Below are positions 24,686 to 32,865 of a stretch of 64,000 bases of DNA, piece after piece. The notes beneath the pieces are model-generated. The model saw only the letters and a program-made list of their open reading frames with translations, was not told the origin of the DNA and ran no database searches. The translations under genes were made by a program, and so were the position numbers. The stretch is taken from positions 186,001 through 250,000 of the forward strand of contig NZ_JAKMCS010000001.1 of the NCBI RefSeq assembly GCF_022662195.1, written 5' to 3'. Position 1 is the stretch's first letter, and the number at the start of each line of letters is the position of its first letter. This DNA is from Aestuariivivens insulae. GTDB taxonomy: Bacteria; Bacteroidota; Bacteroidia; Flavobacteriales; Flavobacteriaceae.

Positions 24686-26710
24686 TTGGCAAATCGAATT
24701 AATAGTATTGTTGTTTTATTAATTATTCTTCTCGTATCTAGCTGTACATCCAAAGTAAAACCTATTGAAGGGGTACAGTCTATAAAAGAGATGGACAGTA
24801 TTTATTATTTAATTGATCAGTCCAAAACACTGCAAGATGTAAATAAACAAAACGAGTATTTATTAAAAGCATATCACAATAGTAGAATACTGGAAGACGA
24901 TAGTTTAAAAAGTAAAGCTTTATCTAAAATAACAATTGAAGCTTTGCGGATTAGGAGTTTTGATTTATTTAAGATCGCCAATAAAGACCGGTTTCAAATT
25001 GTGCTACAGTTAAAAGATTCTATGGGTATAGGGGAATGTTATTGGAGGTATGGAAATTTCTATTTAGCTACAGAAGATTTAGATAGCACTTATTACGCTT
25101 ACCATGAGGCTAATAAAATTTTTGAAGATATAGAGTATGATTATGGTTCTGGTTCGATGCTTTATGGAATGGCTATTATAAAACAGGATTTAAGGGATTA
25201 TACCGGGAGTGAGATATTGGCATTTCAAGCCATAAAGAAATTAAAGTCTCTAAAAAAGAATACAACACTTTATTTATGTTATCATCTTTTAGGTGCCAAT
25301 TTCTATGATTTAAAGGAATATGAAAAAGCGCTTTTTTATCATGAAAAAGCTATAGAATATCTAAAAAGTTTAAAATATAAGTCAAATTACAAGGAGTTAA
25401 GTTTAAATAGTATTGGATTGGTTTATTTGCAAATGAAGAACTATAATTTGGCTATTAATTCATTTAAAGAAGCACTTGAGAACCATGATTTAAGGAAAAC
25501 AGATACTCGTTTTTATACAGCTGTATTGGATAATTTAACCTATAGTCGGTTTTTAAATGGTGAGACACTCAATATTGAAGAAAAGTTTAATGAGGCATTA
25601 AAAATAAGGGACAGCATACATTATGTTTCAGGTGTCGTGATTAGTGATTTGCGTTTGGCCGAATATTATGGAGTTAAAGGGGATACCACAAAAGCAATTT
25701 CATATGCCAAAGAAGCTGGGAGGTTAGCCAAAACGGTAAACAACCATAGAGATCGTTTGGCTGCTTTAAAACTGCTTTCCCAATTAGATAGATCACATAC
25801 TACAGGGTATTTAGAGGCTTATGTTAGTTTAAGCGATAGCCTGCAAGCCCAAGACCGGGCCATTAGAAATAAATTCACCAGAATAGAATACGAAACCGAC
25901 GAGTATATAGAAGAAACCAAGCGATTAACCACCCAAAACATACTAATTTCGGTTATTGGAGGTATAGCGTTTTTGGTTTTAATCCTGCTCTACTTTATAC
26001 GTCAACAACGTGCCAAAAACAAAGAGCTTTTGTTTGAACAGGAACAGCAAAAAGCCAATGAGGAAATTTTTGCCTTAATGTTAAAGCAACAGGCCAAACT
26101 GGATGAAGGACGTACCGAAGAGCGCCATCGTATCTCGGAAGAACTGCACGATGGAGTGCTGGGGAAATTATTTGGCACTAGAGTGGGGCTCGGGTATTTA
26201 GCCTTAAGTGGAGAAGATAACGATGTAAAAGATTATAAATCGTACATTGGAGAACTGCAAACCATAGAAAAAGAGATCAGGGATATTTCGCATGCCCTTA
26301 AGGACCATGTGTTGAGTGCAGAAAGTGGTTTTATAACCGTAATCGAAGACTATGTTGGTAATTTGGCTAAGATTCATAAATTTGGCTACAGGATAGATAA
26401 CGATGAACAGATTTCTTGGGATGCGATTGATTATAAGCTCAAAGTAACCTTATATAGAATTATCCAGGAAGCGGTTCAGAATGTCGTTAAACATGCCAAG
26501 GCCAATAACATAGCCATTGCTTTTAGCTTGTCGCAAGACACATTACAGCTAAAGATTGAAGATGATGGAGAGGGATTCGATAATAAGAAAAGTAAAAAAG
26601 GCATTGGGATTAAAAATATGGAATCCAGGATTTTAAAGCATAACGGGAAGCTTCAGGTTAACTCTAAAATAGGTTCTGGGACCACATTGACCGTTACGGT
26701 TTTAATATAA
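24686..26710 (+). CDS. TPR sensor histidine kinase (HisKA_3 / NarX-DesK type)
   Basis: The 674-aa protein starts at TTG, because no in-frame ATG is close. It has a lipobox-like signal (LLVSSC, Cys20) and about six TPR-like helices over residues 70-390 (e.g. LGANFYDLKEYEKALFYHEKAIEYL, NSIGLVYLQMKNYNLAINSFKEAL in two pieces). A transmembrane helix (about 413-435) and a short coiled coil follow. The kinase core carries the phospho-acceptor H488 in EERHRISEELHDGVLGKL, the N box EAVQNVVKHAK and the G box DDGEGFD. It would sense an extracytoplasmic signal through the TPRs and phosphorylate the regulator encoded 9 bases downstream. A lipobox at the start of a membrane kinase is odd and may be only a signal peptide. 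The ligand is unknown. Confidence 0.92.
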   Translation: MANRINSIVVLLIILLVSSCTSKVKPIEGVQSIKEMDSIYYLIDQSKTLQDVNKQNEYLLKAYHNSRILEDDSLKSKALSKITIEALRIRSFDLFKIANKDRFQIVLQLKDSMGIGECYWRYGNFYLATEDLDSTYYAYHEANKIFEDIEYDYGSGSMLYGMAIIKQDLRDYTGSEILAFQAIKKLKSLKKNTTLYLCYHLLGANFYDLKEYEKALFYHEKAIEYLKSLKYKSNYKELSLNSIGLVYLQMKNYNLAINSFKEALENHDLRKTDTRFYTAVLDNLTYSRFLNGETLNIEEKFNEALKIRDSIHYVSGVVISDLRLAEYYGVKGDTTKAISYAKEAGRLAKTVNNHRDRLAALKLLSQLDRSHTTGYLEAYVSLSDSLQAQDRAIRNKFTRIEYETDEYIEETKRLTTQNILISVIGGIAFLVLILLYFIRQQRAKNKELLFEQEQQKANEEIFALMLKQQAKLDEGRTEERHRISEELHDGVLGKLFGTRVGLGYLALSGEDNDVKDYKSYIGELQTIEKEIRDISHALKDHVLSAESGFITVIEDYVGNLAKIHKFGYRIDNDEQISWDAIDYKLKVTLYRIIQEAVQNVVKHAKANNIAIAFSLSQDTLQLKIEDDGEGFDNKKSKKGIGIKNMESRILKHNGKLQVNSKIGSGTTLTVTVLI

Positions 26711-26719
26711 TACTAAGAT

Positions 26720-27397
26720 ATGACACAAACGCTTAATGTTTTAATTGTTGATGACCATCCGTTAATTGTAAAAGCCTACCAAGGGGCTCTTAACCATTTT
26801 AACAAGATTAAACCTGAATACAGTTTCAATATTAGTACGGCAAATGATTGTGAACAGGCTTATGCAAAAATTCAACAGGCTTCTAAAGGTGAAGGTATAG
26901 ATTTGGTTTTTTTAGATATTAGTTTGCCACCAACAAACGATGGTGAAATAGTTTCTGGAGAAGATTTGGGTGTCGTAATGCGGGAGCTTTTACCGGAGAC
27001 CAAAATTATGGTATCGACAACCTATACCAAAAATGTTAGGCTAAACAGTATTTTAAGAAGTGTAAATCCAGATGGTTTTCTCATAAAAAACGACTTGACA
27101 CCAGAAATTTTAACGGAGGCCATAGAGACTGTCATTGTAGATCCGCCTTATTATGGGAAGGCTGTCTTAAAATTTTTAAGAAAAAAATCTTCAAAGGATT
27201 TTGTAATCGATAGAATTGATAGAAGAATGCTTTACGAGCTTTCCCGCGGTACAAAAATGGGGGAGATGCCAGAGATTTTAAATCTGTCGATAGCAGCAAT
27301 AGAACGTAGAAAGCGTATCCTAAAAGAAGAATTTAATGTTGACGGCAAAGGGGATAGGGAGTTGCTTACAGCTGCCGAGGAAGCCGGCTTTATTTAG
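26720..27397 (+). CDS. response regulator, receiver plus LuxR-like helix-turn-helix
   Basis: The 225-aa protein has an N-terminal receiver (VLIVDDHPLIVKAY with the acidic pair; phospho-acceptor Asp66 in LVFLDISLPP; TTYTK and FLIKND as the switch and Lys regions). Its C-terminal HTH (about 160-225) holds RRMLYELSRGTKMGEMPEILNLSIAAIERRKRIL. This HTH is related to the LuxR/NarL kind but diverged: the usual EIA motif is replaced by EMPEIL. Residues 75-85 (TNDGEIVSGE) insert an extra loop after the phosphorylation site. It follows the TPR kinase by 9 bases and is its obvious partner. The target genes are not visible; the cluster is upstream of, and convergent with, the L-lactate/L-fucose operon, so a link there cannot be excluded. 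Confidence 0.92.
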   Translation: MTQTLNVLIVDDHPLIVKAYQGALNHFNKIKPEYSFNISTANDCEQAYAKIQQASKGEGIDLVFLDISLPPTNDGEIVSGEDLGVVMRELLPETKIMVSTTYTKNVRLNSILRSVNPDGFLIKNDLTPEILTEAIETVIVDPPYYGKAVLKFLRKKSSKDFVIDRIDRRMLYELSRGTKMGEMPEILNLSIAAIERRKRILKEEFNVDGKGDRELLTAAEEAGFI

Positions 27398-27419
27398 ATT
27401 ACTAATGTGTTTAAAAAGA

Positions 27420-27451
27420 AAAGCCCTAGGCCTCTCAATACCTAGAGCTTT
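27420..27451. terminator. candidate terminator after the two-component genes
   Basis: Stem aaagccctagg / cctagagcttt (one mismatch) with loop cctctcaata lies 23 bases after the regulator's stop. There is no long T-run on the plus strand, so it is a moderate candidate, possibly serving both convergent operons. Confidence 0.5.
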
Positions 27452-27574
27452 AGCTTTAGAAATAATTATTTCGCTTTAAATTGTAAAATAATTAATAGCG
27501 AAGTAAAAGTATAAGGTTTCATTTTTAATTGGTTAGGGATTTGCCTTAGTTTTTTCAAGGCATTTCTATACATG

Positions 27575-28162
27575 CTAATCGTTTTTTAAAAGTATCGTCA
27601 AACTTAAAGCCCCGTGGGCACCTATAACCAAGGATTGTTCAATATCGGCGGTTTTGGATGGGCCAGAAATAAAAACGCCAAAATTAAAGTCATTTAGTGT
27701 GTCATAGGCTTGGTGCATATAGGGAACAATATCGTTTTTCCCCAATACCAATACCAAGTGCTTTGTTATAAAAGGCAGAACACGTATTGGAAAAGAAGTG
27801 TCGTTAACCCATACTGCGCCATTTTCGGCAACGCCAAGCGGACTTTCTAACACCAACACATCTAAATCTTCCAGTTCTTGGGGTTTTTCAATGTTGTCTA
27901 GCGATAAGGTGTTAAATGATATGGCCTTTTCTAGGGTTGAAAAATTCAATGCAGTATCAGGAAACAACGTTTTTATTTCTGTATGAATGTCCATTTCATA
28001 AGTAATGGGAACCACCTGTCCACCAACGGCTTCAACCTTTTTGGTGAATTCTTCAATAAGGTTCAGGCCTTCATCGAAAACTTGAGGCTCAATGATGGGT
28101 GTCTCAATTAGGTTAGGTTTGTTGGTTTTTATTTTAGCTAATATCTCGGTTCTACTTCCCAT
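27575..28162 (-). CDS. lutC: LUD-domain protein, L-lactate utilisation subunit LutC
   Basis: The 195-aa protein matches the LutC/YkgG type of LUD domain: SRTEILAKIK at the N-terminus, LVLESPLGVAENGAVWVND (the conserved E-x-G-x-x-x-x-N-G loop), LVLGKNDIVPYMHQAY, and ISGPSKTADIEQSLVIGAHG near the C-terminus. LutABC forms an iron-sulfur complex that oxidises L-lactate to pyruvate. It is the last gene in a twelve-gene minus-strand run that starts at 39462, 5 bases after LutB. In this operon, lactate would come from cleavage of the fucose carbon chain. Family and context both support the call; electron acceptor partners are not visible. Confidence 0.9.
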   Translation of the reverse strand: MGSRTEILAKIKTNKPNLIETPIIEPQVFDEGLNLIEEFTKKVEAVGGQVVPITYEMDIHTEIKTLFPDTALNFSTLEKAISFNTLSLDNIEKPQELEDLDVLVLESPLGVAENGAVWVNDTSFPIRVLPFITKHLVLVLGKNDIVPYMHQAYDTLNDFNFGVFISGPSKTADIEQSLVIGAHGALSLTILLKND

Positions 28163-28167
28163 GATTT

Positions 28168-29532
28168 TTACTTTTTTGTACGTTCTTTATACCACTCATC
28201 AAAACTTTGCTTTGGGCCATTGGGCAGATCCCGCGATTTACCCCAAATATTGGGTCTGGCATTAATTATACTTTTAGGTAAATATCTTAAAGACCATCGT
28301 GCTATTTTACCAATTCGGGCAAATTGTGTTGGTTTGGTAAATAATTTGCCCATAAACACCATGGATTTCTTTTTTATAAATGGTTGTTTAGTGTTTTGTG
28401 TGATAATTTGTCGCCATTTATAGAGTTGGGAATGGATATCTATTTTAACCGGGCATACATCAGAACAAGACCCACATAGCGTAGATGCAAAGGGCAGGGA
28501 GCTGTGCTTGGTCAAATCTTTTCCAGGAGATAGAATGGAGCCAATGGGGCCTGGTATGGTAGCATCGTAACTGTGTCCGCCACTACGTCTATAAATAGGG
28601 CAAGTGTTCATACAGGCACCACAGCGAATGCAGTGCAGCGATGCTCTAAAATCGGGTCGGCCCAACTGCTCGGAACGGCCGTTATCTACTATTACAATAT
28701 GCATTTTATGGCCTTTAGCAGGGCGTTTAAAATGCGAAGAGTAGGTGGTTATGGGTTGTCCTGTTGCAGAACGAGCCAATAGACGTAAAAACACGCCCAA
28801 ATGTTCCTGTTTAGGAATGAGCTTTTCTATGCCCATACAGGCGATGTGGACGGGGGCTATGTGAGCTCCCATATCGGCATTGCCTTCGTTGGTGCATACC
28901 ACAAATCCGCCAGTTTCTGCAATGGCAAAATTGACCCCCGTTATCGCAGCATCGGCCTTAATGAATTTTTCACGAAGGTGTTTTCTGGCTTCATGGGTTA
29001 AGTACTGCGGATCACCATCACAGGGTTGGGTATTTAGGTGTTCTTGGAACAGTGCATCAACTTCATGCCTGTTTTTATGGATGGCTGGCAGTACAATATG
29101 ACTGGGAGGTTCTTTGGCCAATTGTACAATGCGTTCCCCTAAATCGGTATCAATAACTTCAATGGCTTTAGCTTCCAAAAACGGATTCAAATGACATTCT
29201 TCGGTAAGCATTGATTTGCTTTTTACAATTTTCTTGGCTTGGTTTTCTTCCAGAATTTGATGGACAATCTTATTGTGTTCGTCGCCATTTGCAGCCCAGT
29301 GCACTTGAATACCGTTCTCTAGGGCGTTTTTTTCAAATTCAATTAAATAGTTGTCTAGGTTAGAAAGTGTATGTGCCTTAATATGATGTCCCAAGTCGCG
29401 TAAGGCTTCCCATCCTTTTACTTGATGTGTAGCAAGGTCCCTTTTGTGACGTACGAACCACAGGGCTTTGTCGTGCCAGTCGACCCGAGCTTCGTTTTGG
29501 TTAAAAAGGCTGGCTAGTTTTGGATGGCTCAT
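28168..29532 (-). CDS. lutB: iron-sulfur LUD-domain protein, L-lactate oxidation subunit LutB
   Basis: The 454-aa protein has an N-terminal LUD domain (EWVHWAAN-like region, CTNEGNADMG around residue 215) followed by two ferredoxin-type 4Fe-4S motifs: CIRCGACMNTCPIYRR near residue 300 and CGSCSDVCPVKID near residue 352. The C-terminal tail is basic. This is the LutB/YkgF arrangement. In the LutABC complex it passes electrons from L-lactate oxidation. It lies between LutA (2 bases apart) and LutC, so the three are co-transcribed. All cluster cysteines are present. It sits in the cytoplasm or at the inner face of the membrane, with the quinone pool as the likely sink (inferred). Confidence 0.93.
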   Translation of the reverse strand: MSHPKLASLFNQNEARVDWHDKALWFVRHKRDLATHQVKGWEALRDLGHHIKAHTLSNLDNYLIEFEKNALENGIQVHWAANGDEHNKIVHQILEENQAKKIVKSKSMLTEECHLNPFLEAKAIEVIDTDLGERIVQLAKEPPSHIVLPAIHKNRHEVDALFQEHLNTQPCDGDPQYLTHEARKHLREKFIKADAAITGVNFAIAETGGFVVCTNEGNADMGAHIAPVHIACMGIEKLIPKQEHLGVFLRLLARSATGQPITTYSSHFKRPAKGHKMHIVIVDNGRSEQLGRPDFRASLHCIRCGACMNTCPIYRRSGGHSYDATIPGPIGSILSPGKDLTKHSSLPFASTLCGSCSDVCPVKIDIHSQLYKWRQIITQNTKQPFIKKKSMVFMGKLFTKPTQFARIGKIARWSLRYLPKSIINARPNIWGKSRDLPNGPKQSFDEWYKERTKK

Positions 29533-29534
29533 TT

Positions 29535-30290
29535 CTAATCGCTTTTTAACTTGGTTAGGTTGGTGTTTAATATTTCGGCAACATGCATGACTTTTAGGGG
29601 TTGTTTGTTTCGGTTAATCAATCCCTCTAGGTGCATTAAACAAGAGGTATCGGTAGCGGTTATTACTTCAACGCCACTTTCAAGGTGATCCTTAATTTTG
29701 TCCTTTCCCATTTTTACCGAAACGGCTTCTTCGGCCACCGCAAAGGTACCTCCAAAACCACAGCATTCATCGGCACGTTGTAAAGGCATCAATTCAATGT
29801 CGCTTACTTCTTTAAGTAAATCTTCAATATATGAATAGTGGTCTCCAACAAGTTCGGAACAAGACCCTAAGCGTAAACCTCGTAAACCATGGCAGCTTTT
29901 ATGAATGCCTACTTTATAAGGAAAATAAGCACCTATATTTGTTACTTTTAAAACGTTTACAATAAATTCACAAAGTTCATGCACATTGTTTCTAACCTTT
30001 GTGACATTGGGAGTTTGTTCTAAAATGTTATAGTGTTTTTTTACATGGTAGGCACAACTCCCAGATGGTGTTACGATATAGTCGAAGTCTTTAAAATTTT
30101 CTACAAAGTTTTGGCAGGTACCTACAGATTCATTCTCGTAACCGGAATTCGCCATAGGCTGTCCACAGCAGGTTTGTCCTGAAGGGTAGACAACATCAAC
30201 ATTCAATTTTTCTAAAAGTTCGAGTGTTGCGATCCCCACTTGAGGATATAATTGATTGATATAACAGGGAATAAATAAGCCTACAGTCAC
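29535..30290 (-). CDS. lutA: cysteine-rich CCG-domain protein, L-lactate oxidation subunit LutA
   Basis: The 251-aa protein begins MTVGLFIPCYINQLYPQVG and carries two CCG-type motifs, SGQTCCGQPMANSGYE (about residue 40) and ADECCGFGGTFAVAEE (about residue 187). Matching Cys residues lie upstream (PCYIN; GSCAYHV) and it contains HKSCHGLRGL. This is the two-CCG-domain LutA/YkgE type, related to heterodisulfide reductase and glycolate oxidase GlcF. The length fits the family. It precedes LutB by 2 bases and follows the mutarotase gene by 9 bases, putting lactate oxidation directly in the fucose operon. Confidence 0.93.
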   Translation of the reverse strand: MTVGLFIPCYINQLYPQVGIATLELLEKLNVDVVYPSGQTCCGQPMANSGYENESVGTCQNFVENFKDFDYIVTPSGSCAYHVKKHYNILEQTPNVTKVRNNVHELCEFIVNVLKVTNIGAYFPYKVGIHKSCHGLRGLRLGSCSELVGDHYSYIEDLLKEVSDIELMPLQRADECCGFGGTFAVAEEAVSVKMGKDKIKDHLESGVEVITATDTSCLMHLEGLINRNKQPLKVMHVAEILNTNLTKLKSD

Positions 30291-30299
30291 GATGTTTTA

Positions 30300-30629
30300 T
30301 TAAAGTTGATATATTTTGTCCATGAGCAGCCATTTTTCGCCTTTCTTGGCTATGGGTAAGGCCTGTTGGTAATGCCACATTAAGGTTTCCCATTCTTGTA
30401 CTATGGGATTGTTGGCATCCATTTCTGCTTTCCTTTCAAAAGAAAACGATTCGTTAACTTCCAATATCATAAACAGGCGATTGCCTACACAATAAATTTC
30501 TGCATTTTCGATGCCAGAGGCTTTAATGCTCTCTGTAATTTCTGGCCAAACGCTTTCATGGTATGCTTTGTATTCGGCGATAAGCTTGGGGTCGTCTTTA
30601 AGATCTAGTGCTAAACAATATTTTTTCAT
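30300..30629 (-). CDS. L-rhamnose mutarotase-family protein, probable L-fucose mutarotase
   Basis: The 109-aa protein matches the RhaM (DUF718) family. CLALDLKDDPKLIAEYKAYHESVWPEI holds the family's conserved Tyr and His, and MWHYQQ and GEKWLLMDKIYQL the Trp/aromatic residues near the C-terminus. These enzymes interconvert alpha and beta anomers of a 6-deoxyhexose. There is no RhaA/RhaB or FucI/FucK here. Its neighbours are an L-fucose dehydrogenase-like SDR (3 bases away) and other fucose genes, so it most likely supplies the anomer that the dehydrogenase uses. This replaces the unrelated FucU mutarotase of the E. coli pathway. The fucose assignment is from context. Confidence 0.88.
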   Translation of the reverse strand: MKKYCLALDLKDDPKLIAEYKAYHESVWPEITESIKASGIENAEIYCVGNRLFMILEVNESFSFERKAEMDANNPIVQEWETLMWHYQQALPIAKKGEKWLLMDKIYQL

Positions 30630-30632
30630 CTT

Positions 30633-31412
30633 TTATAGAGATCGGTCTAAATGAGTATAGCCACCGTCAACAAAAAGAAGTTGACCTGTTGTATGGCTTG
30701 ATTTTTCTGAAAGCAAAAAGGCTACGGTATCTGCTATTTCTTCAGCAGTAGTCATCCTGTTTTCTAAGGGTATATTCTTTGTTATTTCTTTTAACTTTTC
30801 TTCGGGATTATCAAAAGTTTGAATCCACTTGTCGTATAGCGGTGTGTAACATTCGGCAACGATAACCGCATTTACCCTAATGTTATAAGGTAATAATTCT
30901 ACGGCCCACTCACGCGTTAGTGCATTTCTACCACCATTAGAAGCGGCATAGGCCGAAGTACCTCCTTGTCCCGTAACCGAAGTTTTAGAGCCTATATTTA
31001 CAATAGCTCCTTTGCTTTTTTTCAATTCGGGTAAAGCATAATGGGCCATTAAATAATAGTGAACCAAGTTGCGTTTTAAAGACCTCATAAAGTCTTCATA
31101 ATTGCCATGTTCTAAACCCACACCGTCATTAACACCAGCATTGTTTACCAAACCATCAATCCTTCCGTAGGTTTTAATGGCTGAAGCTACAGCAGCCTCA
31201 CATTGTTTGTTATCGGTTAATTCGGCAATGGCATAATGGAGCTCGATTCCTTCTTTTTGGTATGCATTCACAAGGTCTATGACACTTTCCTCATTTCTGC
31301 TTACTATAAAGGGAATGGCTTTTTCCTTAACCAAGGTCTGTACAATGCCCAAACCGATGCCTTTGGAACCACCTGTTACTATAATGACTTTATCTTTTAA
31401 TTTTAAATCCAT
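30633..31412 (-). CDS. SDR family L-fucose dehydrogenase-like protein
   Basis: The 259-aa protein has the Rossmann motif TGGSKGIG (residues 13-20), NNAGVNDG (90-97), catalytic Ser142 and Tyr155, and the C-terminal LFVDGGYTHLDRSL that I associate with L-fucose dehydrogenases of the non-phosphorylating pathway. It would oxidise L-fucose to L-fuconolactone with NAD(P)+. The Y-x-x-x-K motif reads YAASN, so Asn159 replaces the usual Lys. The codon is AAT with no sign of frameshift, and the gene is otherwise intact. Either another residue takes over (Lys143 lies nearby in sequence) or the enzyme is altered. It sits between the mutarotase and a GH29 fucosidase gene, in the order expected for this pathway. 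Confidence 0.88.
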   Translation of the reverse strand: MDLKLKDKVIIVTGGSKGIGLGIVQTLVKEKAIPFIVSRNEESVIDLVNAYQKEGIELHYAIAELTDNKQCEAAVASAIKTYGRIDGLVNNAGVNDGVGLEHGNYEDFMRSLKRNLVHYYLMAHYALPELKKSKGAIVNIGSKTSVTGQGGTSAYAASNGGRNALTREWAVELLPYNIRVNAVIVAECYTPLYDKWIQTFDNPEEKLKEITKNIPLENRMTTAEEIADTVAFLLSEKSSHTTGQLLFVDGGYTHLDRSL

Positions 31413-31417
31413 GTGTT

Positions 31418-32848
31418 TTATACTTCTTTACCTATTATTTTAAACGACCAAGCCAATGTTTTATCGTTCCATGTAGACAAAACACTTTCTGGAATATAAA
31501 TCTTTAAACCTAACTCTTTATGGTATTCCCATGTTAGGTTTTCATGGGAACCCAATAGTTTTATTGATGACCCTTGTTCTGGTTCAATGCCATTTAAAGT
31601 TAATACCGTTTCTGGTTTTTTTAGTGTTATGGCATAAATAGTATTGGCTCCTTTTTTCTTGGTAAAACGAATGTCTTCCCCTTGTTTGAAATGGTTTTTA
31701 AGCCGTTCGGTATTATAAATAGCTTCACCATTGGTTGATAACCATGTTCCCATTTCTTTAAGCCGTTCAACACTAGGTTCTGGGATAAGCCCTTCGGCCG
31801 TTGGCCCTACATTTAATAAGTAATTGCCTCCCTTCGCTACAATGTCGATTAGGTTGTGAACTAATACGGTTGTAGACTTCCAGTTATGGTCTTGGGATTT
31901 AAAGCCCCAAGTGTCGTTCATGGTCATGCACGATTCCCAATCGGATGCTGCAGCACTTTCCAGAATTTCCTGTTCTGGCGTTCCGAAGTCACCGGCATAA
32001 TCGGCATCGGCTTTATTCATGCCTTGCATGCCTTGTCGACCCTTGTCGACCCTGTTGTTAATGATAATACTTGGTTTTAATTCGCGAACATATTGGTAAA
32101 GCGCTTTGCCTTGATCGTGGGTGAATTCCTCAACCCATTCACCATCAAACCACATGATGTCGGTATCGTATTGGGTAATGAGTTCCTTTAATTGGGGTTT
32201 AAGGTATGCTTCAAGATAGATTTTGAATTCTGCTTTGTCTTCATCGGTGATGTCTCTACTTCCCGTATAAGTATCACCTTGTGCATTAGGGTGGTGCCAA
32301 TCCATAATGGAATGGTAGGTTCCGAATTTAATACCATATTTTTTGCAGGCTTCAGAAAGTTGTTTTAAGATATCTTTTTTGTAAGGTGAAAAATCAACGA
32401 TATCGTATTGCGATACTTTACTGTCCCATAGTCCAAAGCCATCGTGGTGTTTTGAGGTGATTACCACGTATTTCATGCCTGCATCTTTCATAAGTTTAGC
32501 CCATTCATCGGCATTGAAGTTTGCAGGGTTAAATTGTTTGGCATACGTTTCATATTCCGCTATAGGTATTTTGGCGTTGAACATAATCCATTCACCAATG
32601 CCTTTTATGTTTTCGCCATGATGTATGCCTGCAGGAACGGCATAGGGGCCCCAGTGTATAAACATGCCAAAGCGTGCATTGCGCCACCAAGCCATTCTTT
32701 CATCGAAATCTGTTTTGGGTTCGTTTAAGTAATCTACTTTAACCTTTTCTTCTTTAACTTCTTGTGCTGTTTTATCCTGATTTTTACAGGAAACAGTTAT
32801 GGCTAAGAGCGTAAGAGCTATTAGAGGTATGTTTATTAGTTTTTTCAT
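31418..32848 (-). CDS. GH29 alpha-L-fucosidase, lipoprotein
   Basis: The 476-aa protein has a lipoprotein signal (AITVSC) and a GH29 barrel: WWRNARFGMFIHWGPYAVPAG, VVITSKHHDGFGLWDSK, and DIMWFDGEW near residue 230, where the Asp is the expected nucleophile. A C-terminal beta-sandwich follows (LLNVGPTAEG; AWSFKI near the end). It would release terminal L-fucose in the periplasm or at the surface. It lies inside the cytosolic fucose-catabolism operon, 5 bases from the dehydrogenase, so its product feeds the pathway encoded by its neighbours. Three other GH29 genes lie further on; this one is the only member in the catabolic operon. The linkage preferred (alpha-1,2/3/4/6) is not visible. Confidence 0.95.
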   Translation of the reverse strand: MKKLINIPLIALTLLAITVSCKNQDKTAQEVKEEKVKVDYLNEPKTDFDERMAWWRNARFGMFIHWGPYAVPAGIHHGENIKGIGEWIMFNAKIPIAEYETYAKQFNPANFNADEWAKLMKDAGMKYVVITSKHHDGFGLWDSKVSQYDIVDFSPYKKDILKQLSEACKKYGIKFGTYHSIMDWHHPNAQGDTYTGSRDITDEDKAEFKIYLEAYLKPQLKELITQYDTDIMWFDGEWVEEFTHDQGKALYQYVRELKPSIIINNRVDKGRQGMQGMNKADADYAGDFGTPEQEILESAAASDWESCMTMNDTWGFKSQDHNWKSTTVLVHNLIDIVAKGGNYLLNVGPTAEGLIPEPSVERLKEMGTWLSTNGEAIYNTERLKNHFKQGEDIRFTKKKGANTIYAITLKKPETVLTLNGIEPEQGSSIKLLGSHENLTWEYHKELGLKIYIPESVLSTWNDKTLAWSFKIIGKEV

Positions 32849-32865
32849 GCCTTGAAATTATGTGT

